DNA from: Siphonodentalium dalli
Taxonomy: Eukaryota; Mollusca; Scaphopoda; Gadilida; Siphonodentaliidae
DNA length: 64,000 bases
Assembly: GCA_032622095.1 (NCBI GenBank)
Contig: CP136064.1
Span: forward strand, 139,949,954 to 140,013,953
Reading direction: 5' to 3'
Shown here: positions 34,876 through 45,946 of the stretch, piece by piece
How positions within the stretch are numbered: position 1 is the first letter of the stretch
Layout of the letters: each line of letters begins with the position of its first letter
Made by a program: the position numbers and the translations under genes
The notes under the pieces: generated by a model
Databases searched by the model: none
Told to the model about the DNA's origin: nothing
What the model saw: only the letters and a program-made list of their open reading frames with translations

Positions 34876-35190
34876 TTAAAACCTGAAAACTAAATTTTTT
34901 CCGATATTTAATTCAAGTTTTTGAGAGAAAAGTCCAATATTTTTGGTGATGTCAGTGGTGACAACAGTAACAATTAACCATGATGCAACAGCGATGTTAG
35001 TATTCAATGTATAGAAGGCATAATAGCCAATTTTGTACATAAACCACAACAGGTAAGCGATTGCAGGACACCCTAGGGCAATATTGACCATTTTCCATAT
35101 TTTGGCGGCCATTTTGGCAGCCATTTTGAGCCAAAGTAAGAATTTTGGTTCCAGTGAGTTGGAATATTCATAGGTAATGGTATGCCTCAC
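34876..35190 (-). other. extra block of the right foldback arm, with open frame
   Basis: The ~200 bp at about 34890-35085 have no counterpart in the left arm. A minus frame of 104 codons crosses them and encodes a hydrophobic stretch (AIAYLLWFMYKIGYYAF). With no known domain and no start outside the repeat, this is recorded as an asymmetry, not as a gene. Confidence 0.4.
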
Positions 35191-35783
35191 TTAATTGCAA
35201 CCTTCTGTTCATTTCTTGTTGAAATATGACTAGAATCCCAGTTGTGATTTTTTTGTGAAATTTTATACCGCGTTCTGTAAAATCGAATTTTTGAGGGATC
35301 ACAAGTGGATAGGACCCCAATAATTGCATATTTAATTGCTCCAATGATCAGTTAATATACAAAATACAAAATAAAGTCATATTACGCAACCAGTTCCAAA
35401 CAGCATGAACTGATCTAGAAGATATTTGTGAAAAAATATCATATTTTCAACTTCCGGCGGCCATTTTGGTGGCCATCTTGGATGGTGAGTTTCAATTTTA
35501 ACCCAAAATAGTGTCATTATGTCTTACTTTCATGAAAATATATACATTTTACTAGATTAGTCATGTGAATTTGCAACAAATTGCAAGTAACTGGTTTTTT
35601 CGTTTGGGAAAAAAATTGGGGGGGGGGGGTATACTTTTTAGGGCGCAATAAAAAAAAATTGCTCAAGGCTGACAGATGGCCAGCCGATAAAATCTTGATG
35701 TCGGATACTGAATATACAAAATGCACTGAGAAAAAAACTTTATACGCCAAAACACGCATCCGTGACCTGGCGGCCGGACTATA

Positions 35784-36359
35784 ACAAAGTGTACACACTG
35801 TGTATATGTTATATATGGATTGTTTGCAAATTTAGGCGTGAATGGGTATTCACAGCATGCAAAATACGATTGGCACACCTCCGAACTGATCCAGGTGGTC
35901 ATGCTTCTCATCGATTGAAAATAAACAAATCGGGGAATTCCTGCGTTTCTAAACAAACGTCAACATATTTGGTCGAATTTAAGATGAAGTTATCTGCAAT
36001 GGCATTATTGACTTCTGTAAATGGAAATTATTAGCAATATTTGAAATGCACAGAGTGAACCACCGATCGATCTATAAATTATTACAATAGCTCAATCGGG
36101 CTGAACTAGATCGATTGGTCTTCCTGGCATAGTGGTCACTGCTGTAAGAGAGGGAACTCTAAATTTCTTAAATATTAAAATTTTGTTTGTTTTCAGATTT
36201 GTACAAGTTTATAATGAATATTACCAGTAAAAAATTATACCGTTGTCTTTCATTAGTTTCAAAATAAATGAGAATTCTTTTTAATTGGTAGAAACAGCTG
36301 GTCGAAACAACAATTTAGAGTACTCCCCTTATCCCAGAATCACTTTATAGTAGCTAATT
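35784..36359. other. unassigned sequence
   Basis: Follows the right end of the foldback element. No domain or partner was seen. Confidence 0.4.
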
Positions 36360-37745
36360 ACACTTAAGCGTAAATTATTTACGCTTAAGCATAATTAACT
36401 TACGATAAGCGTAATACATTTGAATTACGCTTAAGTGTAATTGGGTTCATCAGCTATCTCACCTCTATGGGAGGAAGCCAAATTAACATTTAATAAATAA
36501 TTGAGCTAAAGCCCCCCCCCCAATCAAGGAATCTCTAATTACACTTAAGTGCAATAAGAATATTTCTTATCGTGCTTAAGCGCAATAAGAATATTCCTTA
36601 TTGCGCTTAGAGATTCCTTATTGCGCTTAAGTCCAATATGATATTCCTTTTTGTTGTTAAGTGCAATAAGATATTCCTTATTTTGCTAAGCGCAATTAGA
36701 TATTTCCTTATTGAACTTAATCGCAATTATATCTTCCCTTATTATATCGCTTAAGCTCAATTATATCGCTTAAGCTCTATTATTTATTAAATGTTAATTT
36801 GGCTCCCCATATACCTCATGTATATTGGTATAACCTGATGTAGGTTACTGGCATTAGTAATGCTGTTGCATCCATTTCAGCGTGAGGGGAGTTCAATGAG
36901 AGTGTATATGAAATACGTTTCAGCGTACTTCATTTACGCTTAAGCGCGGAACTCATTTACACTTAAGCATAATTAAAATGAATAATGCTTAAGCAAATAT
37001 CTATTTGAACTCCAACTGATTTCCTCTGTCTGAATAATTGAGTCCATCTCATAGTATATGGGGGAGTCTAAACCGATGTTTGATTGATGTCTTATTGCCA
37101 GAGTAAATTTGAGTTTAGAGGGAATCGCATGGGAGACAGCCTTTTCAAATATATTATTTATTAGTGTAAATCAATTGCGCTCAAGCTCAAAAAATATGTG
37201 TCTAATAATATATTTGCGCTTTAGCATAAAATTGCCATAAATGTGATCTATTTTATGGGAGGCCCTTTTCACATTTATTATTTATAAATAATAAATGTGA
37301 AAAGGGCTTCCCATACTATTTCCGCTAAAGCGCATATGATTTGGATTTAAGTATAAATGATTTGCTCTTAAGTGCAAATGATTTACACTTAAGCGTTAAT
37401 GATTTGCGATTAAGCAGAATCAGAATAAATGTGAAAACGGCTTCTCGTATAATCGCTTAAGCATAATTCATTTACGATTAGGTTTAATTAATCTATCAAT
37501 GAAAATGAATGACCAGTGAGCTTAAGCATAACTCTATTACGCTTAAGCGTAAATCAATTACGCTTAAGCACACTTAAATATATTACGCTTAAGCACACTA
37601 GTCATAATTCTATTACTCATAGGAGTAATTCTTTATCAACATCATACGGTTAAGCGTTATTGAATTACGCTTTATATGTGTGCATTACACATGAGGCTGA
37701 GTGTAATACATTACGCTTACGTGTAATTCACTTACGCTAAAGTGC
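36360..37745. repeat. CTTAAG-centred palindrome tract, large copy
   Basis: Dozens of short imperfect palindromes of the form 'attacgCTTAAGcgtaat' or 'attgcgCTTAAGcgcaat', spaced irregularly by 20-60 bp of AT-rich sequence. Both a GC-core form (gcgcTTAAGcgc) and a CG form (acgcTTAAGcgt) occur. A perfect inverted 'ttcacatttattatttataaataataaatgtgaa' lies near 37268-37301. A smaller relative is at 11390-11830. Confidence 0.8.
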
Positions 37746-38540
37746 AATTAGCTAATACATGTGAAAAATGTCTTCCATTATAGTTATCATCTATCAGAAT
37801 GAATAGTGCTGACTAAAGCTTGACAACAGAATTTGCCCTTAAAAATATTTCATGGCCAATGAGCTAACAAATGGTCAGTATTGGCATATTGAATACCAAT
37901 TATTGTACTATTGTACAGGTATAATGTAATTAAACAGTTTTGAGTTACAAAAGTAAGACAACTCTTTCTGCACGGTACTGTGCTTGCGGCCAGATTGATG
38001 TAAAAATTCGGTCAATGCGCTTACAATTTTCTATAAATAGTAACATTTTGGAATTATTACCTCTCGATCACTGTTCGATTATAATCTTTGCCACTAACTC
38101 GGCCAGTATTCTTCCGTTTGTGATTTCACGCAACAATTTCCTTTCTATTCCTTCCCTGTCGAATTGACTACCGATTGCGATGTCAATTAGTTTTTCGATT
38201 TAATATTCTGATGTGACGCTATTCCAGCGAACGGCCATCCTCCCTAGAAGCCATTTCTGAGAAGTGAGAACGAAACCCGATTCAATCCCAATCGAGTCGG
38301 AAGTGCTCGGGCATTTCCGTGACTGCACAAGACAACGATTCGATTTGTTTTTTCGTGTTATTATGGCGAGATTAATCGGGATGATTGATGAAATAGAAAT
38401 AGTTAGCCGAATGGCCGTATAATGTGTACAAATTGACTTCAGGATGGGGGATTTCGTGTATCTGAGTTATTTTATTCACTCTTCCCACAGAATGACGCAG
38501 GGAACTCAATTGTGAGGTTCAATTTACGTTTCACATCACT
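37746..38540. other. right part of the 8.5-kb insertion, unassigned
   Basis: A plus frame of 75 codons (37940-38167) shows no domain. The stretch ends at the TTAA junction with the LINE. Confidence 0.4.
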
Positions 38541-40383
38541 TTAACGCCGAGATAACTAAAGCAGAAATAGAAGACGCGATAAATAATTTGAAGAACAATA
38601 AAGCAGCTGGTATCGACCTAATACAAAATGAGTATATGAAAACAACAGTGGATCATATGATGCCGCTTTATAAGCTATTATTTAATCTGATCCTCGATAC
38701 TGGGTACTTCCCCCAAGATTGGGCGTCTGGGGTTATCATCCCAATTTACAAAAAATCAGGCAACAGATCATGTACAGATTCGTATCGAGGTATAACATTA
38801 CTTAGTTGTTTCGCTAAATTATTCACATCTATCCTCAATAAGAGATTATCCGCCCTGTCAGACGAAGGAAAACTGATCGGAGATAACCAAACTGGGTTTA
38901 GAAAGAAACATTCCACGACTGATAACATATTCGTTCTTTACTACATTATAGACTTATACATGTCAAGAGAAAAAAAACTTTTTTGCACATTTATAGACTT
39001 CAAAAAGGCATTTGATACCATATGGAGAGAAGCATTATATTTTAAAATACTCAAAAAGGATATTAATGGAAAGATTTTCAAAGTAATTCGGGACATGTAC
39101 ACGCAAATTAAATGTTGCGTCAAAGACCGTAATAATCTTTCGGGATTCTTTTTCAAGGGGAAATAATGTCCCCTTTGCTGTTTTCCTTTTACGTTAATGA
39201 TCTGCAAAATTTCCTTAATGACTGCGCTATTATAGCAATTTATGTTTATTGGACAATGTCGCTTCAGAGAAATTAGGATTTTTCATCAAGCTATTATGCC
39301 TACTATACGACGATGACACAGTTATTATGACTGAAAATCAAAACGACATGCATCGGGCACTCCAAGCATTTCACGATAATGCGGAGGCATGTAACATGCA
39401 GGTTAACATATCGAAATCTAAAGTTGTGATATTTTGTAAGAAAATGCCAAAGAAAATGCCAGTGTTCTTCTACAATAATTCACAGTTAGAAGTAGAAAAA
39501 GAATTTAAATATCTCGGATTGGAACTCTTCTATAACGGCCGGTTTTGCCGAGCTATCAAACGAAACGGTGTTATTGGGACGAAAGCCGTGTACGGACTCT
39601 CAAGTTGAACAAAGTCAGAAAACTTGATATCCCAATAGACCTCATGTTAACGCTCTTTGACACACTGGTTTTACCAGTATTAAATTATGGCAGTGAAATA
39701 TGGTGCTTCGAATCTCACAAGACAATTGAAACAATACACTTGAAATTTGGCAAATTCCTGCTAAATATGAAAACCAGTACCCCTAATTATATGGTCTATG
39801 GTGAGCTGGGAAGACACCAATTATCTGTGGAAATTAAATGTAGGGCGCTGTCATATTGGTCCCGACTTATTTCCGAGGATGGATCCCAATTAGCGAAACA
39901 GATGTACCGCATTTCGTTAGAACTCTACAATAGTAACCACAACAGTAATGTCCATCTTAAGTAGATACATTATATTGAAAACACACTTAGCGATGTCGGG
40001 TTTAACTATAAATGGTTATCACAGAATCCGCTATCAAAGAATGATATGATAGTTATCAAGCAGACACTAACTGACCAGTTTTATCAAGAATGGTTTGGTT
40101 CCATGACTTCAAACCGCGGACATAACTACTTATCCCTGAAACATTACCCAAAAATGAGCCGTTATCTCATTGAAATTCCATATCATCTGGCCGAATTCCT
40201 CATGAAAATTCGCACCTCGAACCACAGACTCCCGATTGAGAGGGGGAGGTGGAAAAATCAACCAAAACTAGAGACTATGCAACCTGTGCCAAATTGCTAT
40301 TGGTGATGAATACCACTTGGTTATTCAATGCAAACAACTAGATAAAATTAGAGAGAAATTCATTCCTAAATATTACTGGGAGA
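38541..40383 (+). pseudogene. decayed LINE, 3' half: reverse transcriptase and C terminus
   Basis: Continues the element broken at 30020. Visible in order: KNNKAAGIDLIQNEYM (RT start), SYRGITLLSCFAKL, GFRKKHSTTDN, FIDFKKAFDTIW (motif A, intact Asp), a frameshift near 39145 at the QGE..SPLLFSFYVNDL block (motif B, continuing in another frame), LLYDDDTVIM (motif C, YDDD where YADD is usual), then YLGLEL, MVYGELGRHQLSVEIK and RTSNHRLPIERGRW. The last coding trace, GDEYHLVIQC, is in a shifted frame near 40300 and ends at about 40383. At least four frame breaks were counted. No 3' tail was recognised. Confidence 0.85.
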
Positions 40384-41208
40384 AGCCCACAGGGGGGTCC
40401 GAGAAAGGTGACATGACAGTAGGCTGAAATTTTTTTTTCCGGCTCTTTGGTACCCACCACCCCCTTATTTGAAGGAAAACATATTTTTTCCAATTCCATG
40501 CGAGGTTCCCACCCCTTTTTCCTCCAAATCTGTAGTCTCACACCATTTAAGCCTGATGGTCAGTATTACAGTTACCCTATTTCTGTTTCTGGTTCTTCTA
40601 AGTCATTTCAACATTGAGAAGAATCGCATGAAAAAATGAATGAAATACAAATTTCAGTCTGAGAACAGATAAGAATCGTATAAAGCTGCACCCAGTGTTG
40701 TTGTAGACTAATTGTTGCATGATAGTATTGACTTGTAAACAAGTTAGGCCAAAAAAAAAAAATAGTATGTTTCCGCTAACGGTGTGAAAAAAATTAGGGT
40801 AGGTACATGTAGGTAGTGAATTTTGTTTTATTTTTTATCCAGCTGCAGAAATATTGAACTACCTCGACTGAAGTGACATAAAATACCAACTCATGTTGTG
40901 GGGAAAGCATCGCTTGAACAACACAGTGGAAATATACATTAATATTGAATAAAAGATCAAACTTGGTTTATACTTAAGTGTGTGATTTGATATTCACATA
41001 CCACATTTTCATAATTTTGGCTATATTACTTGGTATGAAATTGATGTCACTAATGTTTTATGAGAATTTTACACATAATACCTAATACCACCATTACACC
41101 AGTACTTGTATTGTTACGACTACGTCCCATTCTCTGGGGGTAGCCAGGACATGAACGTCCAACCTACTAGTAGCATGCCTGGTTTTTGGAAACAGTACAT
41201 GTAGCTAT
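40384..41208. other. unassigned sequence
   Basis: AT-rich with an A12 run near 40751. No ORF1 of the downstream LINE is visible here on either strand. No gene is supported. Confidence 0.5.
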
Positions 41209-41383
41209 GGTGACACTCCACAGTTTCGAATGATCAGTAGGGGTGATTTTATAGATATAAAGTGCTAGTGGTTTCTGGCACCATTCATGTGGTATGTATA
41301 TTGAGACAAAGTGAGATAAATTTCAATGAATCTATGGGCCCCCTATTTCTGGGCCCTATCTGTTGAAACTGTGGTGTGTCACC
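41209..41383. mobile_element. short TIR element, internally deleted form
   Basis: 175 bp with ends GGTGACACTCCACAGTTTC and GAAACTGTGG(T)GTGTCACC. It equals the 650-bp element at 47025-47674 with about 475 bp removed from the middle (junction near 41312). TA lies close to both ends but no clear target duplication could be fixed. Confidence 0.85.
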
Positions 41384-41591
41384 TTAAAGATCTGCCTAAA
41401 ATATCATCATTGTTGTCATTTACTTTACTTTAATTCACTAAATAAAGCTCTTTTGTAAATTATCCCATCCAAGTGGGAAAGTTTATAATATGTGTTTCCT
41501 TTTGCCATAGAGCCCATATTAGTTGCCAACTTTACTAAAGTAGTGTAGACTGGCTATTGGATGGGGGTGACAAATATCACTTGCCAAGATA
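41384..41591 (+). other. candidate 5' region of the L1/Tx1-like LINE
   Basis: Separates the short TIR element from the ORF2 start. It has no open frame. If the LINE begins here, its 5' part is about 200 bp and holds no ORF1. Confidence 0.4.
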
Positions 41592-44500
41592 ATGGCTAAT
41601 CTTAAAGTTGGTTCACTCAATTGTCGCGGATTGTTTTCTGATCAAGTAAAACGGAGAGATCTGTTTAAACGATGTAGAGACAAATTTGATATATCAATGC
41701 TAACTGATACCCACTCAACCAAAGAAGTTGAATCAAAGTGGAAAGGTGAATGGGGATATCAGGCTTATTTTAGTTCACACTCGAGCGCAAGCAGAGGAGT
41801 TGCAATTTTATTCCGAAATACAATAGATTTTACTGTACATAACACCTTAACTGACCCAGAGGGGAATTTTTTACTCATGGATATTACAATACAAAATCAA
41901 AGAATCAGTGTATGCGCAGTGTATGGACCAAATGATGACAGACCAAAGTTCTATGAATCACTCTTTTTGAAAATTGAACAATTGGAAAATGTGACTATTC
42001 TTATAGGTGGTGATTGGAATGTTCCTCAGGATTACAACTTGGATACATCAAACTATAAGCATAAAAATAACACTAAATCAAATGAGATTATTTTACAATC
42101 AATGCAGAGGTTAGACTTACATGACGTATGGAGACTTAATAATCCAAACAAAAAAAGGTTTACATGGAAGGGTCCTGGGAATAAAATGGCCAGACTTGAC
42201 TATTTTCTTCTATCTGCAGACCTTCAACCCTTTATCCACAACTCTGATATAGAAATCAGATATAAATCCGATCATAACCCTATCAGTCTGAGTCTTCAGT
42301 TTGTTAACTATCCAAGAGGGAGAGGTTTTTGGAAATTTAACGACAGCCTTTTAAAGGACCAAGAATACACAATCATGATAAAAAAAGTGATACAGGAAAC
42401 AGTCGCGCAATATTCCCAAAATACCAATAGTAATACTCTTAATATTAACGATCAACTTTTTTGGGAAACATTAAAATTTAGCATAAGAGGAGAAACAATA
42501 GCATATTCGTCCAAACTGAAAAAGACGAGAGACAACAGAGAAAAAGAAATTGAAAATAAACTTCGCGAACTTAATTTAAAATTAGATAATGGTGACAGTA
42601 CGGTAAAGCCTGAAATGGACAAACTAGAAACTGAAATTGAGACAATTAGAAACCAAAAAATAAAAAGCATTATTCTGAGAACCAAAGCTAAGTGGAAAAT
42701 TGAAGGGGAAAAAGCTACAAAGTACTTCTGTAATCTAGAAAAACGCCACTACACAGAAAAAATTATACCAAAACTCATTTTATCAGATGGATCCGAAACA
42801 AATGAATTTTCAAAAATTATTCGAGAGCAAGAAATCTTTTACCAAGACCTATATAGATCTAAATTAAATAACGAAGAAGAAAATGAAAATAGTTTCAATT
42901 TTTGGGACAGTAACAATCCCTTTCTAAACTTCTTAGACACCCAAGAGTCCGAATCTCTGGAAGGATCTCTCACTAATTTTGAATGTGGAATGGCACTAAA
43001 AGGAATGAAAAATGACCGATCACCAGGGAGTGATGGCTATACAGCAAGCTTCTATAAATATTTTTGGAAAGACCTTGGTCAGTATTTGATAAACTCACTA
43101 AACTATGGATATGACACTCAAGAATTATCAATCACTCAAAGATGCGGAATAATTACATGTATTCCAAAACCGAACAAGTGTAAACATTATTTGAAAAACT
43201 GGAGACCAATATCCCTCCTAAATGTAGATGTTAAAATTGCTTCTGCAGTCATAGCAAACAGAATTAAAAAACACCTCCCAAAATTGATCTCTAATTCACA
43301 GCTTGGTTTTATGTCAGGACGTTATATCGGTGAATCCACCCGACTCGTCTTTGATTTATTAGAAAAAAGTGAGAAAAAGGATATCCCAGGAATTCTTGCC
43401 ATTCTAGATTTTGAAAAAGCCTTCGACTCGTTAGAATGGGAGTTTATAGAAAAAAGCCTTGACTTTCTTAAGTTTGGTCCATCTATAAAAACATGGGTTA
43501 AAACCCTCTATTCAAATATTTTTAGCTATGTTATAAACAATGGTATCCTTTCAAATAAAATCGACATTTACAGAGGTGTGAGGCAAGGCGATCCACTATC
43601 ACCCTATTTATTTATTCTATGTGTAGAAATCCTTAGCGCTAGTCTCAAATTCAACCCTGATATAAAAGGTATTAAAATAAACCACTCAGAATATATTCTT
43701 ACACAATATGCAGATGACCTAAACCTCTTCCTCCAGGATGATCAGAAATCCCTCAACACTGCTCTCAATATGTTAGAAGCATTTGCAAAACTCTCTGGCT
43801 TAAAAGTAAATTTTGATAAAACACAGGCTGTATGGATTGGAGCAAAAAGGGGTTGTGGTGAAGAACTAATGACTGATCAAACAATATCATGGAACCATAA
43901 TAACTCAGTTACTATCCTAGGAATAGAATTTAACCTCTTCAATGAGAACCATACAGAAAACAATTACAGAACAAAAATAAAGAAAATGGAGAATCTGTTA
44001 AATGACTGGTCTTTTAGAAACCTGAGTATTTATGGAAAAATTACTGTTATTAAGACATTAGCCTTGCCCATATTGACACATTGCTTGACAGTTTTACCAT
44101 CACCATCTCAAGAAATTATAGATAAAACACAAAAATTTCTTTTCCAATTCCTGTGGTCAGGAAAACCAGATAAAATAAAAAGAAATGTGATGATTAATAA
44201 CATGGAAGAAGGGGGTCTAAAATTCCCACACATCTCTTCTTTTTGTAATGCATTGAAAATGACATGGATTAAAAAGATCTTAGATCCTGAAATTGAAACA
44301 AGCTGGAAAACATTACTAGTTGATGACTTAGAACCATTTGGTGGTCCCAAGATATGGCACCTTCACAAAGAAGGTCTCATAAGAGTGAGCAAAACTCTCA
44401 ATTCCGTTTGGAAAGAAATTTTTAATAGTTGGGCCTTGTTAGATCAGAAATCTACCACAACCCCTGATGTTTTATGTGAGCCACTTCATCTCAACACAAG

Positions 44501-45383
44501 CATCCTCATAAACAATAAACTATTTTTCAACAAGCTCTGGATTAAAAAGGGTATTTACTTTGTGAATGATCTCCTGAATGAAGACTCAGGTATTTTGGGA
44601 TATGAAAACTTCTGTAGACAATATGATATAAGTACTCCTTTCACCACCTATCAGGGTCTTCTTTCAGCTCTACCACATGCATGGAAATCGTATGCTAGGG
44701 AAAACCGGGCACTTCGCACCGTGACCACACAAAATATGGAGATTTTAAAGAAATGTGACAAGGCATGTAGAACGTTTTATCCACTTTTTGTGGAATATGT
44801 AGCCAGCTCTCCAAACATATCACAAAGTAAATGGGAAGAGAGGTTAGATGGAGAGCTCTCCCCTACAGAATGGAGAAATATATATACAAACACTAAAAAA
44901 ATTACAAATGATACTAGTCTCTTATCTTTCCAATTTAAAATAACTCACAATATTTTATACACAAACACAAAACTCATGAAATGTAAATTATCAGAAACAG
45001 AAATGTGTAGCTTATGTCAAACAAACAGGGAGACAATTACTCATCTACTCTATGATTGTCCAATCACTAAGTCAATATTGTTAGAATTCCAACAAATTAT
45101 GAAAGTCAGATGTAACATTGAATTAGAATTATCCAAAAAAATGGTAATTTTTGGACTTCCATGTGGAAATTCCTCAGACATTAAAGGGATTTGTATCCTC
45201 CTTTTCAAAAGTTACATATATTCATGTAAACTGAGATCTATAGACCCAAATTTAGCTGGATTCCTAGTATGGCTCAAATGTTATAAAACAATGGAATGTG
45301 TAGCAGTAAGGTCCTTTGCATCAAAAAAGGAAGTGAGCTTTCAAAATAGATGGGAAACAATTCAAGAACTATTCCATAATTGA
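41592..45383 (+). CDS. LINE ORF2 protein, endonuclease-reverse transcriptase, 1263 aa, uninterrupted
   Basis: One open frame from ATG 41592 to TGA 45383, near the usual ORF2 length of L1/Tx1-type elements. The APE endonuclease occupies about 1-235: Asn 10 (SLNCRG), Tyr 111 (AVYGPN), Asp 141/Asn 143 (GGDWN), Asp 203 (RLDYF) and Asp 227/His 228 (SDHNPIS). The glutamate usually found in the QETH block is Asp 39 (TDTH). The reverse transcriptase has LDFEKAFDS (605-613), GVRQGDPLSPYLF (662-674) and YADD (706-709). A C-terminal zinc motif, C-x2-C-x8-H-x4-C, lies at 1139-1156. The protein would nick target DNA and prime reverse transcription from the nick. The absence of stops or frameshifts implies recent insertion. 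No ORF1 is seen upstream. Confidence 0.92.
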   Translation: MANLKVGSLNCRGLFSDQVKRRDLFKRCRDKFDISMLTDTHSTKEVESKWKGEWGYQAYFSSHSSASRGVAILFRNTIDFTVHNTLTDPEGNFLLMDITIQNQRISVCAVYGPNDDRPKFYESLFLKIEQLENVTILIGGDWNVPQDYNLDTSNYKHKNNTKSNEIILQSMQRLDLHDVWRLNNPNKKRFTWKGPGNKMARLDYFLLSADLQPFIHNSDIEIRYKSDHNPISLSLQFVNYPRGRGFWKFNDSLLKDQEYTIMIKKVIQETVAQYSQNTNSNTLNINDQLFWETLKFSIRGETIAYSSKLKKTRDNREKEIENKLRELNLKLDNGDSTVKPEMDKLETEIETIRNQKIKSIILRTKAKWKIEGEKATKYFCNLEKRHYTEKIIPKLILSDGSETNEFSKIIREQEIFYQDLYRSKLNNEEENENSFNFWDSNNPFLNFLDTQESESLEGSLTNFECGMALKGMKNDRSPGSDGYTASFYKYFWKDLGQYLINSLNYGYDTQELSITQRCGIITCIPKPNKCKHYLKNWRPISLLNVDVKIASAVIANRIKKHLPKLISNSQLGFMSGRYIGESTRLVFDLLEKSEKKDIPGILAILDFEKAFDSLEWEFIEKSLDFLKFGPSIKTWVKTLYSNIFSYVINNGILSNKIDIYRGVRQGDPLSPYLFILCVEILSASLKFNPDIKGIKINHSEYILTQYADDLNLFLQDDQKSLNTALNMLEAFAKLSGLKVNFDKTQAVWIGAKRGCGEELMTDQTISWNHNNSVTILGIEFNLFNENHTENNYRTKIKKMENLLNDWSFRNLSIYGKITVIKTLALPILTHCLTVLPSPSQEIIDKTQKFLFQFLWSGKPDKIKRNVMINNMEEGGLKFPHISSFCNALKMTWIKKILDPEIETSWKTLLVDDLEPFGGPKIWHLHKEGLIRVSKTLNSVWKEIFNSWALLDQKSTTTPDVLCEPLHLNTSILINNKLFFNKLWIKKGIYFVNDLLNEDSGILGYENFCRQYDISTPFTTYQGLLSALPHAWKSYARENRALRTVTTQNMEILKKCDKACRTFYPLFVEYVASSPNISQSKWEERLDGELSPTEWRNIYTNTKKITNDTSLLSFQFKITHNILYTNTKLMKCKLSETEMCSLCQTNRETITHLLYDCPITKSILLEFQQIMKVRCNIELELSKKMVIFGLPCGNSSDIKGICILLFKSYIYSCKLRSIDPNLAGFLVWLKCYKTMECVAVRSFASKKEVSFQNRWETIQELFHN

Positions 45384-45924
45384 GTGATCACGGTGCTGAC
45401 TCCTGAGATAGAAACCCAAAATATAGTATATCTATTATTCACCCATTTACAGTATATGAATTTATACAATAGATCAAATTGAATCAGAATGCTGTGCATT
45501 GCAGTTTACACAATGTGGTAAATAATTTAATAAGATAATGGCAAAGAAATCTTTTTCACCCCATTTACAAGATGCATTTATTAGTAAAAGTTATGGGTGT
45601 GACACAAACAGAGAATCGAAAACCACTCTACTTTAGTCAACCAATTAATTAACTATAAACGCTGTTCCTATTATTAAGAATAAGTGGTATCAGGATATTT
45701 GTGGATCTTTACAATACCATGCTTTCCATATGAGCTGTCAAAAGACTAATGAATAATCCTCCTTTATATATATAAGCTGATAGATATATGTATATTATAG
45801 TATGATTTACTAAAACGCGACATATTATTTATTCAAGAATGATATTCATTCAAAATCACATGATTATTACTTAAATGATATGTAAAACATGACTATGTAT
45901 TTAGACCTAAATAAAAATATTAAT
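45384..45924 (+). other. 3' untranslated region of the LINE
   Basis: AT-rich, without open frames, ending in 'aataaaaatattaat' and the A tail. The first bases after the stop (gagtgatcacggtgctgactcc) are the only GC-balanced part. Confidence 0.65.
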
Positions 45925-45946
45925 AAAAAAAAAAAAAAAAAAAAAA

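Larger units (their letters stand above)
30447..35783. mobile_element. foldback-type element with ~1.5-kb inverted arms
   Basis: Left arm 30447-31975 and right arm 34066-35783 are inverted copies of each other. The ends are TAGTCCGG and CCGGACTA with TA at the borders. Arm landmarks are 'ccatccaagatggtcaccaaaatggcc', 'gttctattatggttgtccca' and their complements. The right arm is ~200 bp longer because of one extra block (about 34890-35085). The 2.1-kb loop is a minisatellite plus nested hairpins. There is no transposase. Long arms with repeat-rich centres are characteristic of foldback elements, known for example in sea urchin (TU) and Drosophila (FB). Confidence 0.85.
30021..38544. mobile_element. 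8.5-kb composite insertion splitting the LINE
   Basis: TTAA occurs at both junctions (30021-30024 and 38541-38544). Removing everything between them and one TTAA brings the two LINE halves together in frame. The first bases inside (AGTCATTAGCTTC) and the complement of the last (AGTGATGTGAAAC) are only weakly alike, so a TIR element with TTAA duplication is possible but unproven. The contents are themselves layered: a foldback element, a CTTAAG tract and unassigned flanks. Confidence 0.65.
41592..45946 (+). mobile_element. L1/Tx1-like LINE with poly(A) tail
   Basis: ORF2, a ~540-bp 3' UTR and 22 A residues at 45925-45946, after AATAAA-like signals at 45911 and 45921. Sequence after the tail is 'gatttggtgtgtgtg'. 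A matching target duplication upstream was looked for between 40.5 and 41.6 kb and not found. The 5' border is therefore open; the element is either 5'-truncated just before ORF2 or lacks ORF1. Confidence 0.8.

Noticed and set aside
34876-35190. Membrane-like 104-codon frame as a small membrane protein gene
   Set aside because: It lies across one foldback arm and an arm-specific block; the hydrophobic run is short and the start lies in repeat DNA.
30025-38540. The whole 8.5-kb insertion as a piggyBac element
   Set aside because: TTAA borders fit, but the ends match each other weakly, there is no transposase, and the interior is a patchwork. Kept as a composite insertion.
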